A DNA stretch of 64,000 bases from Wenzhouxiangella sp. XN79A (lineage in GTDB: Bacteria > Pseudomonadota > Gammaproteobacteria > Xanthomonadales > Wenzhouxiangellaceae), in NCBI RefSeq assembly GCF_012272825.1, contig NZ_JAAWWS010000142.1, positions 1 to 64,000 on the forward strand, read 5' to 3'. The notes beneath the pieces are model-generated. The model saw only the letters and a list, made by a program, of their open reading frames with translations, was not told the DNA's origin and did not search any database. Positions 37,681-46,091 of the stretch are shown one piece after another. Position 1 is the first letter of the stretch. Every line of letters begins with the position of its first letter. Made by a program: the position numbers and the translations under genes.

Positions 37681-38886
37681 ATGATCGATCGGTTCATTCA
37701 ACGGATCCTGCTGCTGTTCGGCAGCTTCCTGGTTTCGGCTGGCGGCGTGTGGGCGTCGGAGAACTTCGTGTTCATCACCTCGACGACCGGGACTGCAGAC
37801 CTGTCGACCTGGCCGGATGCGGGCGGTCAGACCGGGCTGGCCGCCGGTGATGCGATCTGTCAGGCCCACGCGGCTGCGGCCGCACTGCCGGGGACCTACG
37901 TGGCCTATGTGTCCGACGCCGACGATGATGCGTTCTGCCGGATCCAGGGCCTGACCGGGCGCCGAGTGAACGACTGCGGGCTGGGCGCGGCGCCGGCGCC
38001 GGAGGACAGCAATCCCTGGTTCCGGGTCGACGGGCGCCCTGTGTTTTCCGATGCCGTCGAGATGCACTTTCCCGCCAGCGAGCGCATGTTCTACCCGCTC
38101 TGGCTCGACGAGAACGGCGCGCAGCGGATCGGCCTGATCCTGACCGGGTCGAATGAATTCGGAAGCGCACAGAATACCTGTGCAGAGTTCACCAGCGACA
38201 GCGGGGGGGGCAGCGTGGGGTTCAGCAACTACGCGTCGTCCAACTGGGGATCGGGGTTCGGGGTTCCGTGCAGCAGCGCGGCCCATCTGGCCTGTTTCCG
38301 CGTCGATACCCAGCCCGCCGAGATCCGTCCGGACGCTTCCGGCATCCGGCAGGCGTTCGCTGCACCGGCTCGACTGTTCGGCGCGATGCAGGACAATGCG
38401 GCTGCCGATGGATTGTCGGGGGTGGCCGGCGGCGACCGGATCTGTCGGAATCTGGCGGCGCAGGCCGGCCTGCACGACAGTGATTCGTTCAAGGCCTTTC
38501 TCAGCGCCGGGAGCACGCCGGCCTGGGACCGTTTCGAAAACCCGGATCTGCCGTGGGCCCGCATCGATGGCGTTCGCTTCGCCGACAGCCTGACGGCGCT
38601 TCGGGACGACGGCGCGCTGAGCGCATTGAACCTGGCGTCCGACGGCAGCATTCTGACCCGGGACCAGGCCTGGTCGGGCACCCTGTTCGACGGCACCGTG
38701 TCTGCAAACACCTGCGGTGACTGGTCCGACTCGACCGTCGTTGGCGCGACCGCCGTGGCCAATATCGCCGGGTCGTCCTGGGGACGAACCGGTTCCGGAG
38801 GTGGCCTGTCCTGCGATCTTGAAATCGCCCACATGTTCTGTCTTTCCGACTCGGACCTGATGTTCCGGGACGATTGGGACAGCTGA
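37681..38886 (+). CDS. Exported duplicated lectin-like (DUF1554-like) protein with DGFE-variant tail
   Basis: The ATG at 37681 (GGAGG upstream) begins a 401-residue protein with a signal peptide (GVWA-SEN). Two related domains follow: FVFITSTTGTADLSTWPDAGG with GDAICQAHA and CAEFTS, and later GLSGVAGGDRICRNLAAQAG with CGDWSDS. Paired cysteines and 'W/C-G-D-W' spacing recall the DUF1554/endostatin-like lectin fold. The C-terminus DLMFRDDWDS is a variant of the recurring tail. It is likely extracellular and carbohydrate- or matrix-binding. An upstream in-frame start at 37492 lacks a signal sequence and is rejected. Confidence 0.78.
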   Translation: MIDRFIQRILLLFGSFLVSAGGVWASENFVFITSTTGTADLSTWPDAGGQTGLAAGDAICQAHAAAAALPGTYVAYVSDADDDAFCRIQGLTGRRVNDCGLGAAPAPEDSNPWFRVDGRPVFSDAVEMHFPASERMFYPLWLDENGAQRIGLILTGSNEFGSAQNTCAEFTSDSGGGSVGFSNYASSNWGSGFGVPCSSAAHLACFRVDTQPAEIRPDASGIRQAFAAPARLFGAMQDNAAADGLSGVAGGDRICRNLAAQAGLHDSDSFKAFLSAGSTPAWDRFENPDLPWARIDGVRFADSLTALRDDGALSALNLASDGSILTRDQAWSGTLFDGTVSANTCGDWSDSTVVGATAVANIAGSSWGRTGSGGGLSCDLEIAHMFCLSDSDLMFRDDWDS

Positions 38887-39073
38887 CGCAGAGGCTGTCC
38901 TCGACGGTGCAGACCTGGGCGCGGCCGGTGCCTGGCGCTGGTCGACGAGTGCGGAAACGATCAGGCTGTCTGCGTGCGGGCGGTGTTCCTGCGTTCCGCG
39001 ACCAGGGTCTCGAGCGCTCGGTACCGAAGGGACAGCGCGCGGAATCCCTGCCCGGGTCCGCAGTCACCTCCGA
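38887..39073. other. Gap before repeat copy B
   Basis: No gene or site is recognised. Together with the element that follows, this forms a 516-base gene-free interval. Confidence 0.4.
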
Positions 39074-39338
39074 GTGTGCCCCGCCACTCATTGTGTACCG
39101 TATAGCGAGGCGGAGTGCGTTTGGTTGCACGGCCTGTCTCGCAGGGAATGGCAGCGTCCTTTCCACGCGACAGAACGCCGCGGATGAATGCGCTCCGGCT
39201 CGCCCTTCGAGGAGCGCGCCTGAACCGACATTGCGGCCTTGCGTCCCTTGTACAGGGCTGACCATTCACTGCGGGCCGCGCCTTGCACTGTCGATTCAGG
39301 CGCACTCCATACGTCACACAATGAGTGGCGGGGTATAC
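39074..39338 (+). mobile_element. 265-bp dispersed element with 28-bp terminal inverted repeats (copy B)
   Basis: The ends 39074-39101 and 39311-39338 are reverse complements at 24 of 28 positions (core CCCCGCCACTCATTGTGT). The whole follows copy A at 23081 with only scattered substitutions. There is no coding capacity. It lies upstream of the SMR efflux gene. Confidence 0.85.
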
Positions 39339-39402
39339 GAGCGTGGCCGGACCCTGATCGCTCTTCGACCATTGCCCCGACGCCGCCACGGAAAGGAAGT
39401 CC

Positions 39403-39747
39403 ATGTCACCCGTTACCGCTGCATACCTTGCGCTCGCCTTCGCCATTGTCTTCGAGGTCGTCGGTACCTCGTTCCTGATGAAATCCGAACAGTTCACTCG
39501 CTGGTTGCCGTCGGTGCTGGTCGTGGTGTTCTATCTGGCCGCGTTCTACCTGCTGTCGATCTCCCTGAAGAGCATTCCGCTGGGCATCGCCTATGCGCTC
39601 TGGGCCGGGCTCGGGATCGTTCTGACGACGCTGATCGGCGCGATCGTGTTCAAGCAGTCGCTGGACCCGGCCGCGGTCATCGGCATCGCGATGATCGTCG
39701 GCGGGGTGGTCGTGATCAACACGTTCTCGAAGACCGCCGTCGCCTGA
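39403..39747 (+). CDS. Small multidrug resistance (SMR) efflux protein, EmrE/QacE type
   Basis: The 114-residue protein has four transmembrane helices and SMR family signatures: the essential membrane-embedded E18 in IVFEVVGTSFLMKSEQFTR (landmark EVVGT), then SIPLGIAYALWAGLGIVL and a C-terminal VVVINTFSK. The pattern fits the EmrE/QacE subgroup that exports cationic drugs in exchange for protons, rather than the guanidinium-specific SugE/Gdx subgroup. SMR proteins work as antiparallel dimers in the inner membrane. AAGGAAG precedes the ATG. Confidence 0.92.
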   Translation: MSPVTAAYLALAFAIVFEVVGTSFLMKSEQFTRWLPSVLVVVFYLAAFYLLSISLKSIPLGIAYALWAGLGIVLTTLIGAIVFKQSLDPAAVIGIAMIVGGVVVINTFSKTAVA

Positions 39748-39807
39748 TCGTCACGATCGGGCGCTTGCACACGTGGTGGCTCGACCCGCGTGCTTCGCTG
39801 CGATCGG

Positions 39808-42204
39808 TCAGGTGCCTTCGAAGCTGTCGGTCAGCAGGTCGTCGGGGGGAAGGTCGTTGTCCCGCCATTCGAGGGCTTGCTCGGACGGCGTTCCCAGGCT
39901 TGCGTCCGTGTCGGCAACGACCTCTCCGATCGAGATCGTTCCGGAAACCCTTGCCTGGGTGACTTGATCGTCGTCTGCGAAGGCGATCTCGAACACGGTC
40001 GCGGTGGACCCGGGCGCGATCGTTCTCGGGCCCAGGCCCGAGGCAACCAGCGCTGCCAGTGCCGGGGTGGCCTCCAGTTCGACCTGTACCGGTACCGTTG
40101 TCGACGGGTCCATCAGCACCGTGGCCTGGACGCTTCCGCCTTCCACGACCGTCGAGTCGGAAAGCGACAGGACCAGGACCACCGGCGGCTCATCGTTGTC
40201 GAGCAGTTCGAAGGACACCGAGCCCGGGGTGCCGATGGTGGTCTGCGCGGTGGAGTCGACGGCACCGATCGCGATGCCGGAAACGAGATCGGGCTGATCG
40301 ATCTGGTCGTCGATGAACGTGACCGGGAACACGATCGAGGCCGCTCCCGCCGCCACCGTCAACGGCCCGAGCCCACTGTCGATGCGCGTGGTGATGGCCG
40401 GGTCGGGCGCGAGCGTGATCTCGACCGGCGCGTCGGCCGGCGGGTCGAGCGCAACGGTGACCTCGAGCGTCGTTCCTTCGATGACCTCCGCGGCATTTGC
40501 AGAAGCGGTCAGCGTGACCAGCGTCGGGTCGTCGTCGGTGATCCGGACCGGGAGCGCCGTGTTGCCCAGGTCGATGGCCACATCGCTGGTCACCGTCTGG
40601 ACCGAGAGCCAACCTTCCCGCGGTGGGGCGAAGACCGTGTCATCGACCGTCGGCAGGAGCAGGTCCAGCCGATTCATGCCGGCCGGAATCAGATGACCGG
40701 TGAGGTTGCCGAGGTTGCCGGCCAGGGCGGCGTCCTCGACCAGATCGACCAGGATGTCCGCCGATGCCGGTCGGTCGAGCCGGAGCGTCAGCGCCACGTC
40801 TTCGCCTTCGATCACGTCGAGGGCGGTTCCGACCAGGTCGAGCTCGGCGCCGAGTTCGGTGGTCAGGCAGCCGGGATTGCCCGATTCGGCCGCGATCGCG
40901 GCCGCCATCATCCGGTTCGGCACGCGCTCGGGTGCAACGCCGAAGGAATGGTCGAGGCCCAGCGTCAAGCTGATGTTGCCGAGACCGCCGGAGTTGAGAT
41001 GGCAGTAACTCATGATCGTGCCGCTGCCGGCCCCGATCGGACCGGGCAGGGTGTTCGCTCCGGCATAGCAGCTCGCACCCTGTTCGGTGCCCCAGCACTG
41101 GTCGACCGGCTGGTTCACGCCGTCCACACCGATGTAGCAATGGGTATGCGGTGAATTGAAGTTGTGCCCGATCTCGTGGGCGACGACCACGATGTCCCAG
41201 ACTGCCGACGGATTCGACAGGTCGAAGTTTCCGTCCAGGTCGGCCGAAAATCCGTAATCGCCACCGTAGTTCGAGATGTCCGAGAAGCTGCAGCCCGCGC
41301 CCGAGGTGTTGACATCGAAGCCGCCGTTGCAGAGCACGCCGACCCACGCGACACCGCCGCCGAGGTTCTTGCCGCTGAGGAAATGGGCGATCGTCCGGTC
41401 GTCGGTCCGGTTGTCGTTCCAGTACTGGCCGAACTCGAACAGCCCGCAGATCGTGCTGCTTTCGCTCCACGGGTCGGACGGATCGGTCCAGAGGTAGATC
41501 GTGCTCAGTGCGAGCCTTGTGCTGGCCTCGGCTGCGTAGATGGTCGATGAGAAGGCGACCAGGTCCATCGCATAGGCGGCCGCGTCGTCGGTGTTGCCGA
41601 AGCGCTGGAAGTATTCGAAGTCGGTTTCGAACGCGATGCGAGCCAGGTAGCCGTTCGAGGGGACGCCGCGAATCTCGCGGTCCGGGTCCGGACGGTCTTC
41701 ATCGGCCGGAAGCGGGGGCAGGGTCAGGTCGGATGCGCCGCACTGGAACGGTTCGGCGGCCGCTGCCGTATCGACGTCGACCAGCGTGGTCCGCGCCGGA
41801 TCGACGACCAGGGCCTGGACCCGACCCGCGCGCCGCACCAGCCCCCGAACCGAGCCGTCGTGGCCGAGGATCAGGAGTGCGCGACTGTCGGCTTCGCCGC
41901 GGATCGAGCCCTGGAAGTACCTGCGTTGCGGAAGCGCGCGCACGGTCCGACCCTTGCGGCTGTTCACAACGACTCGCGACTCGGCATCCACGATCCGGAA
42001 CCGCTCGAGGTCGAGGATCAGCTCGCCCGAGGCCCGGCCGGCTTCCTGGAGGCCACCGACCTCGATCCGGCTGCCGGCGGGGATGCTTCGAAGCTGCTCG
42101 GTCCAGCCCGGTGTACGGACGTCAAGGGCCGGATCGACGGCGATCGACGACGCCGACGCAAGGGCCGGCAGCAGAGCCAGAAGGAGCAGCAGGATCGATC
42201 GCAT
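39808..42204 (-). CDS. Exported reprolysin-like zinc metalloprotease with Calx-beta-like repeats and DGFE-variant tail
   Basis: From the ATG at 42204 the 798-residue product has a signal peptide (ALASA-SSI) and a propeptide (to about 180). An M12B/reprolysin-like catalytic domain follows with H343-E-I-G-H347-N-F-N-S-P-H353, and a Met-turn SGTIMSYC. Three repeats like 'SVTEGxxVxxTVxLxPPxxxPVxV' (VIEGEDVALTLRLDRPA, VIEGTTLEVTVALDPPA, VVEGGSVQATVLMDPST) resemble Calx-beta domains. The last residues DDLLTDSFEGT are a variant of the recurring tail. It should be a secreted protease that matures by propeptide removal. The frame extends upstream to 42525 without a signal peptide, which is rejected. 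Confidence 0.88.
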   Translation of the reverse strand: MRSILLLLLALLPALASASSIAVDPALDVRTPGWTEQLRSIPAGSRIEVGGLQEAGRASGELILDLERFRIVDAESRVVVNSRKGRTVRALPQRRYFQGSIRGEADSRALLILGHDGSVRGLVRRAGRVQALVVDPARTTLVDVDTAAAAEPFQCGASDLTLPPLPADEDRPDPDREIRGVPSNGYLARIAFETDFEYFQRFGNTDDAAAYAMDLVAFSSTIYAAEASTRLALSTIYLWTDPSDPWSESSTICGLFEFGQYWNDNRTDDRTIAHFLSGKNLGGGVAWVGVLCNGGFDVNTSGAGCSFSDISNYGGDYGFSADLDGNFDLSNPSAVWDIVVVAHEIGHNFNSPHTHCYIGVDGVNQPVDQCWGTEQGASCYAGANTLPGPIGAGSGTIMSYCHLNSGGLGNISLTLGLDHSFGVAPERVPNRMMAAAIAAESGNPGCLTTELGAELDLVGTALDVIEGEDVALTLRLDRPASADILVDLVEDAALAGNLGNLTGHLIPAGMNRLDLLLPTVDDTVFAPPREGWLSVQTVTSDVAIDLGNTALPVRITDDDPTLVTLTASANAAEVIEGTTLEVTVALDPPADAPVEITLAPDPAITTRIDSGLGPLTVAAGAASIVFPVTFIDDQIDQPDLVSGIAIGAVDSTAQTTIGTPGSVSFELLDNDEPPVVLVLSLSDSTVVEGGSVQATVLMDPSTTVPVQVELEATPALAALVASGLGPRTIAPGSTATVFEIAFADDDQVTQARVSGTISIGEVVADTDASLGTPSEQALEWRDNDLPPDDLLTDSFEGT

Positions 42205-42310
42205 GGGCAAGGCCGGAAGCGTGCCAGACCGACACGATACCGGAAATCCGACCGCTGCTGCAGCATGCGGGAGGAGCCGGGCGCCGACCGTCCGAAGCCC
42301 GGCAAGCACG

Positions 42311-42340
42311 AAAAACCCCGGCGCAGTGGCCGGGGTCCTG
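42311..42340 (-). terminator. Rho-independent terminator of the HAF-repeat gene
   Basis: On the minus strand a 7-bp stem (CCCCGGC with GCCGGGG, loop of 6) is followed by TTTTT. It lies about 35 bases after the stop codon at 42372. Confidence 0.8.
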
Positions 42341-42371
42341 GAAAATCCGGGCAGGACCCGGTGAGCGTTGG

Positions 42372-43334
42372 TCAGTCCGGCGTGGCAACGAAGGTCTGCT
42401 GGATGCCGTCGGCATCCACGTACTGGCCGATCACCGTGCCGGAATTCGTGATGGACTGGGCGAAGGTCCGGACCGCGCCCGGGAAGGCGACCCGTCCCTC
42501 CGGGCCGACGCTGATGTCCTGGCATTGGCCGGCTGGAATCTCGGTGACGTAGCCCTGCGTCACCCCGGTGTCCGGATCGGCGGTGAAGCCGGCGATCGTG
42601 CCGCTATCGGTAAGGCCTCGCGCGCTGGAAAATCCGCCGTTGACCGTGAAGTACTGGATGTCGCCCTCGGCGGACCGGTACCAGGCATAGCGGACGATGC
42701 CGCCGGCCGGTGTGCCGGGATTGCAGGGATCGTTCTCGGAGAAGAAGATCACGCTGCCCACGACATCACCGCGCGCATTGATTCCCTGGGGAATCGTCAG
42801 CGCGCCAGGGACGATGTCGGTGAAGGTCTCGCTGCGGCTGTCGTAGATGAAGCCGGCAAGAATCTGCATCGGATCCGCGGAATCGCGAATTCCCGTGATC
42901 GTTCCACGACTGTTGATCGCCCGCGCAGACGTCCCGGAGACTGCATCCGGATGGTCGAAGAGGTGAGCGTTGCCGCGCTTGTCGAGCATCAGTCCGCTCT
43001 GGATTCCCGTCGTTTCGTCGACGACGCTTCCGACCAGGTCGCCGCGGTTCGAAATGGCCGAAATGACCGTGACGTCGAATCCGGCGACATCATCGACGAG
43101 TTCGAACTTGTCCTTCTTGATGTCGTAGGTAAAGCCGATGTTGCCTTCTTCGGCGAACGCGTTGCCGGCGAGGACGCCGCGCTGGTTGATTCCGAAGGCC
43201 TGGGAGCCCAGCGTACCGGGCAGCGTGACCGAGGTGTAGTCGTAGGCGTCCTGTGCCAGGCCAGTCACCGGGACGGCCAGCGCGCCGAGCACGGCCGAGA
43301 CCAGCAGTCTGCGTTGAATATGCATGGTGTTCAT
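42372..43334 (-). CDS. Exported HAF-repeat-like protein
   Basis: The 320-residue product starts at the ATG of 43334 (GGAGAG 8 bases upstream). It has a signal peptide (VTGLAQ-DAY). Six repeats of the form 'A-x-x-I-N-x-x-G-x-x-x-G' follow (AFGINQRGVLAGNAF, VISAISNRGDLVGSV, SARAINSRGTITGI, IPQGINARGDVVGSV, SARGLTDSGTIAGF, FAQSITNSGTVIGQY), the hallmark of extracellular HAF-family proteins. It lacks the DGFE tail. It is probably secreted; function unknown. It is divergent from the CadC/TolB-like regulator gene. Confidence 0.82.
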   Translation of the reverse strand: MNTMHIQRRLLVSAVLGALAVPVTGLAQDAYDYTSVTLPGTLGSQAFGINQRGVLAGNAFAEEGNIGFTYDIKKDKFELVDDVAGFDVTVISAISNRGDLVGSVVDETTGIQSGLMLDKRGNAHLFDHPDAVSGTSARAINSRGTITGIRDSADPMQILAGFIYDSRSETFTDIVPGALTIPQGINARGDVVGSVIFFSENDPCNPGTPAGGIVRYAWYRSAEGDIQYFTVNGGFSSARGLTDSGTIAGFTADPDTGVTQGYVTEIPAGQCQDISVGPEGRVAFPGAVRTFAQSITNSGTVIGQYVDADGIQQTFVATPD

Positions 43335-43654
43335 CTGTATTGCTCTCCTGGGCGATCGTCGCGCCCGTTTGAAGGATGGAGCCCCGTCGCGGCGCACGGT
43401 TTCCCGCTGCGCACACGCGCTCGGCAGACGAGCCCGGCGCGTCCTGTCGCCCCGACCGGCATTGCTCTATACTTCCGTGACGGGGTTGGTAATCCTCGCC
43501 GGATCTTCTGCGCTGGATCACATTGGAGGCTGCGCGGATTCGGCGCCTGATCAAGCCCTGATTTCGTCGCGATGATTCTCTGATTGCGCTTCAAGTCTCT
43601 GCTTTACAAGCATTTCGAGCGCAAAACCCGCCTTTCCTGGATTCGGCAGCGCGC
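43335..43654. other. Divergent promoter region, 320 bases
   Basis: It lies between the HAF-repeat gene and the wHTH-TPR gene. CTCTATACTTCC around 43466-43478 offers a possible -10 element for the plus-strand gene. No operator was found. Confidence 0.35.
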
Positions 43655-45787
43655 ATGGATCGAAACAAGGTAGGCCGCATGAGCAGCAGCAACGGGAATC
43701 ACGGAGCGGTCCACCGCTTCGGCGGCTGGCGGTTCGATCCGGCCACCGGCGATCTGGACGACGGTCGAGCGGTCGTCCGGCTCGAGCCCCAGGTCGCTCG
43801 CCTGCTTGCCTTCTTCCTGACCCACCAGCACATCCTGGTGGGCCGAGACGATCTGATCCGCGAGGTCTGGGACGGCCGGATCGTGTCCGATCACGCGATC
43901 AATCGCTGCGTTTCCATCCTGCGCAGCCGCCTGACTCCCCAGGATCGAAATGCATTCATCGAGACCGTGGTGCGGCGGGGCTTCATCGCGCACTTTCCGG
44001 CACCGGCGGCCGCGGCCCCCGTCGATCCTGTTGCTGAGCCGAGCCGCCACGAGGAGACGGTTTCCGGCGTTGTCGCCACCGAGCCGAAGCCGCTCCGATC
44101 GTCCCCACCGGGTCGTTCGCGGACCTGGCGGCAGTACGCGTTGTTCGGGGCGCTCGTCATGACGCTTTTCGCCGTGTTGTACCGATCGGACCGGCCGGCG
44201 TCGACGTCGGAGCCGCTCGCCGGTCGCGGCCTGCCGATGCTGGCGGTGCTTCCGTTCGCATCCAACGACCGCGGTGCGGAAAGCGTTTTTCTGGCCGCCG
44301 GCATTCACGACGATCTGCTGATGCAGCTCGCGCAGTTCGAATCGCTGGGCGTGATTTCGCGGACTTCGGTGCAGGAGTACGCAGATCGGGAAATGAATCT
44401 CCGTCAGATCGGCCGGGAGCTCGGCGCCGACGCGATTCTCGAGGGCGGGGTGCAGCGCTTCGACGACCGGATCCGGATCAACGTCCAGCTGATCGACGCG
44501 CGCAGCGATACCCATCTCTGGGCGGGGCAGTACGAGCGGGAACTGACCCCGGCCAATATCTTCCAGGTCCAGTCGGACATCGCTCGCGCCGTGGCCAACG
44601 CGCTGCACGCCGAGTTGATGCGCGACGCCGTCGATGCCCTGGACGTGATCCCGACCGACAACATGGCGGCCTATCGTGCCTTTCACGAGGCGATGCAGCG
44701 TCGGAAAACGGTCACCATCGCCGACCCCGAGTACGTCTCGGCGCTGAAGCGGGCCGTCGAGCTCGACCCCGGCTTCGTGCGGGCCTGGGCCGAACTGGCC
44801 GGTTCGCTCAGTTTCCTGAACCTTCGGGTGCGCGATGGAGATCAACTGCGCCGGCTGGACAGCATTCTCGAGCGAATCCATGAACTTGCGCCGGAATCCT
44901 CCGAGCTCCTCGTCGCCCAGATGTACTACACCTACTACGTCCTCAAGGACTATCCAAGGGCGCTCCAGCTGGTCGATCTGATTCTCGAACGCCGACCCAG
45001 CGACCTTCAGGCCCTGGAGGTCCGGACCTGGATCCAGCGCCGCCTCGGTGATCTCGACGGTGTCACGGAGACGCTGATCCGAGCCGGTGCGCTGGATCCG
45101 CGCAGCGACACGTGGGATACCCGATTGGCCTGGAACCTGTTGCTGGTCCACCGCTACGACCGCGCCGTCGAGGTGCTGGAACGTACGCCGCACGAGAGCC
45201 AGACGCTGGCGCTGCTCAGCGCGCTGCTGCGCGCGAACGCCGTCGGCGACACGAGCCGCCTGGCCGACGACGTGGCGGCGATCGAAGGCGAGTTCGGCCG
45301 GTTGCCTCCGCCGGTGATCCAGTGGGAGTCGCTGATGGCCGCCCGCGCGTTTCCGCAGGCGCGGGCGCTGCTCGATCGGCCGTTGGGTCGAAGCTGGGGC
45401 CTGATCGGCACGCCCGATCGCACCATCGGGCGGCTGCTGGTCGACTGGGCCGAACACGGGCAGGGCGGTTCCGACGGGCTGAAATTCCGCGCCAATGCCT
45501 GGCTGCAGGAAACGGGCCACGAGGAATTCGGCGGCTTCGAGCCGACCTACATGCTGGCCCGGGCGCTGGTCCATGCGGTGGCGGGCCAGCGCAGCGAGAC
45601 CGAGCGGTACGTGCGCGCCTGGTCCCGCGGCGCACCGCGGGACCAGGCCGAGTTGATCAACCAGCGCCACAACGCCTGCCGCGCGCTGGGAATGGCCGGC
45701 GCGGCCCGGGAAGCCATCGCCTGTCTCCGCGATGCCCTGGGTTCGCCGAGCTGGGTCCTGCCCGCCATCGAGCCCGGGCTGCCGTAG
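43655..45787 (+). CDS. CadC-like membrane regulator: winged helix, TolB-like and TPR domains
   Basis: The 710-residue protein has an OmpR-type winged helix (about 20-115: ARLLAFFLTHQHILVGRDDLI, VWDGRIVSDHAINRCVSILRSRL). A proline-rich linker leads to one transmembrane helix (about 163-181). A TolB/adenylate-cyclase-associated domain (LPMLAVLPFASNDRGAE, GADAILEGGVQRFDDRIRINVQLIDA) and TPR-like helices follow. The family couples periplasmic sensing to transcription like CadC/ToxR. The target is unknown; neighbours are a serine hydrolase and secreted proteins. The start at 43679, after AAGGTAGG, is an equally good choice. Confidence 0.85.
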   Translation: MDRNKVGRMSSSNGNHGAVHRFGGWRFDPATGDLDDGRAVVRLEPQVARLLAFFLTHQHILVGRDDLIREVWDGRIVSDHAINRCVSILRSRLTPQDRNAFIETVVRRGFIAHFPAPAAAAPVDPVAEPSRHEETVSGVVATEPKPLRSSPPGRSRTWRQYALFGALVMTLFAVLYRSDRPASTSEPLAGRGLPMLAVLPFASNDRGAESVFLAAGIHDDLLMQLAQFESLGVISRTSVQEYADREMNLRQIGRELGADAILEGGVQRFDDRIRINVQLIDARSDTHLWAGQYERELTPANIFQVQSDIARAVANALHAELMRDAVDALDVIPTDNMAAYRAFHEAMQRRKTVTIADPEYVSALKRAVELDPGFVRAWAELAGSLSFLNLRVRDGDQLRRLDSILERIHELAPESSELLVAQMYYTYYVLKDYPRALQLVDLILERRPSDLQALEVRTWIQRRLGDLDGVTETLIRAGALDPRSDTWDTRLAWNLLLVHRYDRAVEVLERTPHESQTLALLSALLRANAVGDTSRLADDVAAIEGEFGRLPPPVIQWESLMAARAFPQARALLDRPLGRSWGLIGTPDRTIGRLLVDWAEHGQGGSDGLKFRANAWLQETGHEEFGGFEPTYMLARALVHAVAGQRSETERYVRAWSRGAPRDQAELINQRHNACRALGMAGAAREAIACLRDALGSPSWVLPAIEPGLP

Positions 45788-46091
45788 TACGACCCGATCC
45801 GGAGCGCGCCGGCGTTCCGGGCCTTGGCCTCCGAGTGGGCCGATCCAGCGCGTCGACGTTTCGGGACCGGGCTTGTCGGAGCCCGGTTCTGATGCCCGAT
45901 GTCGGTGGCCGATGGGGAGGCCCGATCCTCGGGTCGGGACGCCAGGCTGTAACCTCCGAGGCGGTCCATGCGTATTGCGTACGTGACATCTGCGGGCATC
46001 CGGACGCGGTTTGCGCCCGGTGGTCGCCGACGCATCCACCGATGCGCTGATGCACGGATCCACTGATCGACCGACCCAAGGAGCCCCTTCG
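45788..46091. other. Gene-free interval, 304 bases
   Basis: Nothing is supported here apart from the AAGGAG ribosome site of the following gene at its right end. Confidence 0.4.

Noticed and set aside
41508-43550. 680-codon plus-strand open frame across the metalloprotease and HAF genes
   Set aside because: It spans two well-supported minus-strand genes and their terminator and has an arginine-rich, non-protein-like sequence.
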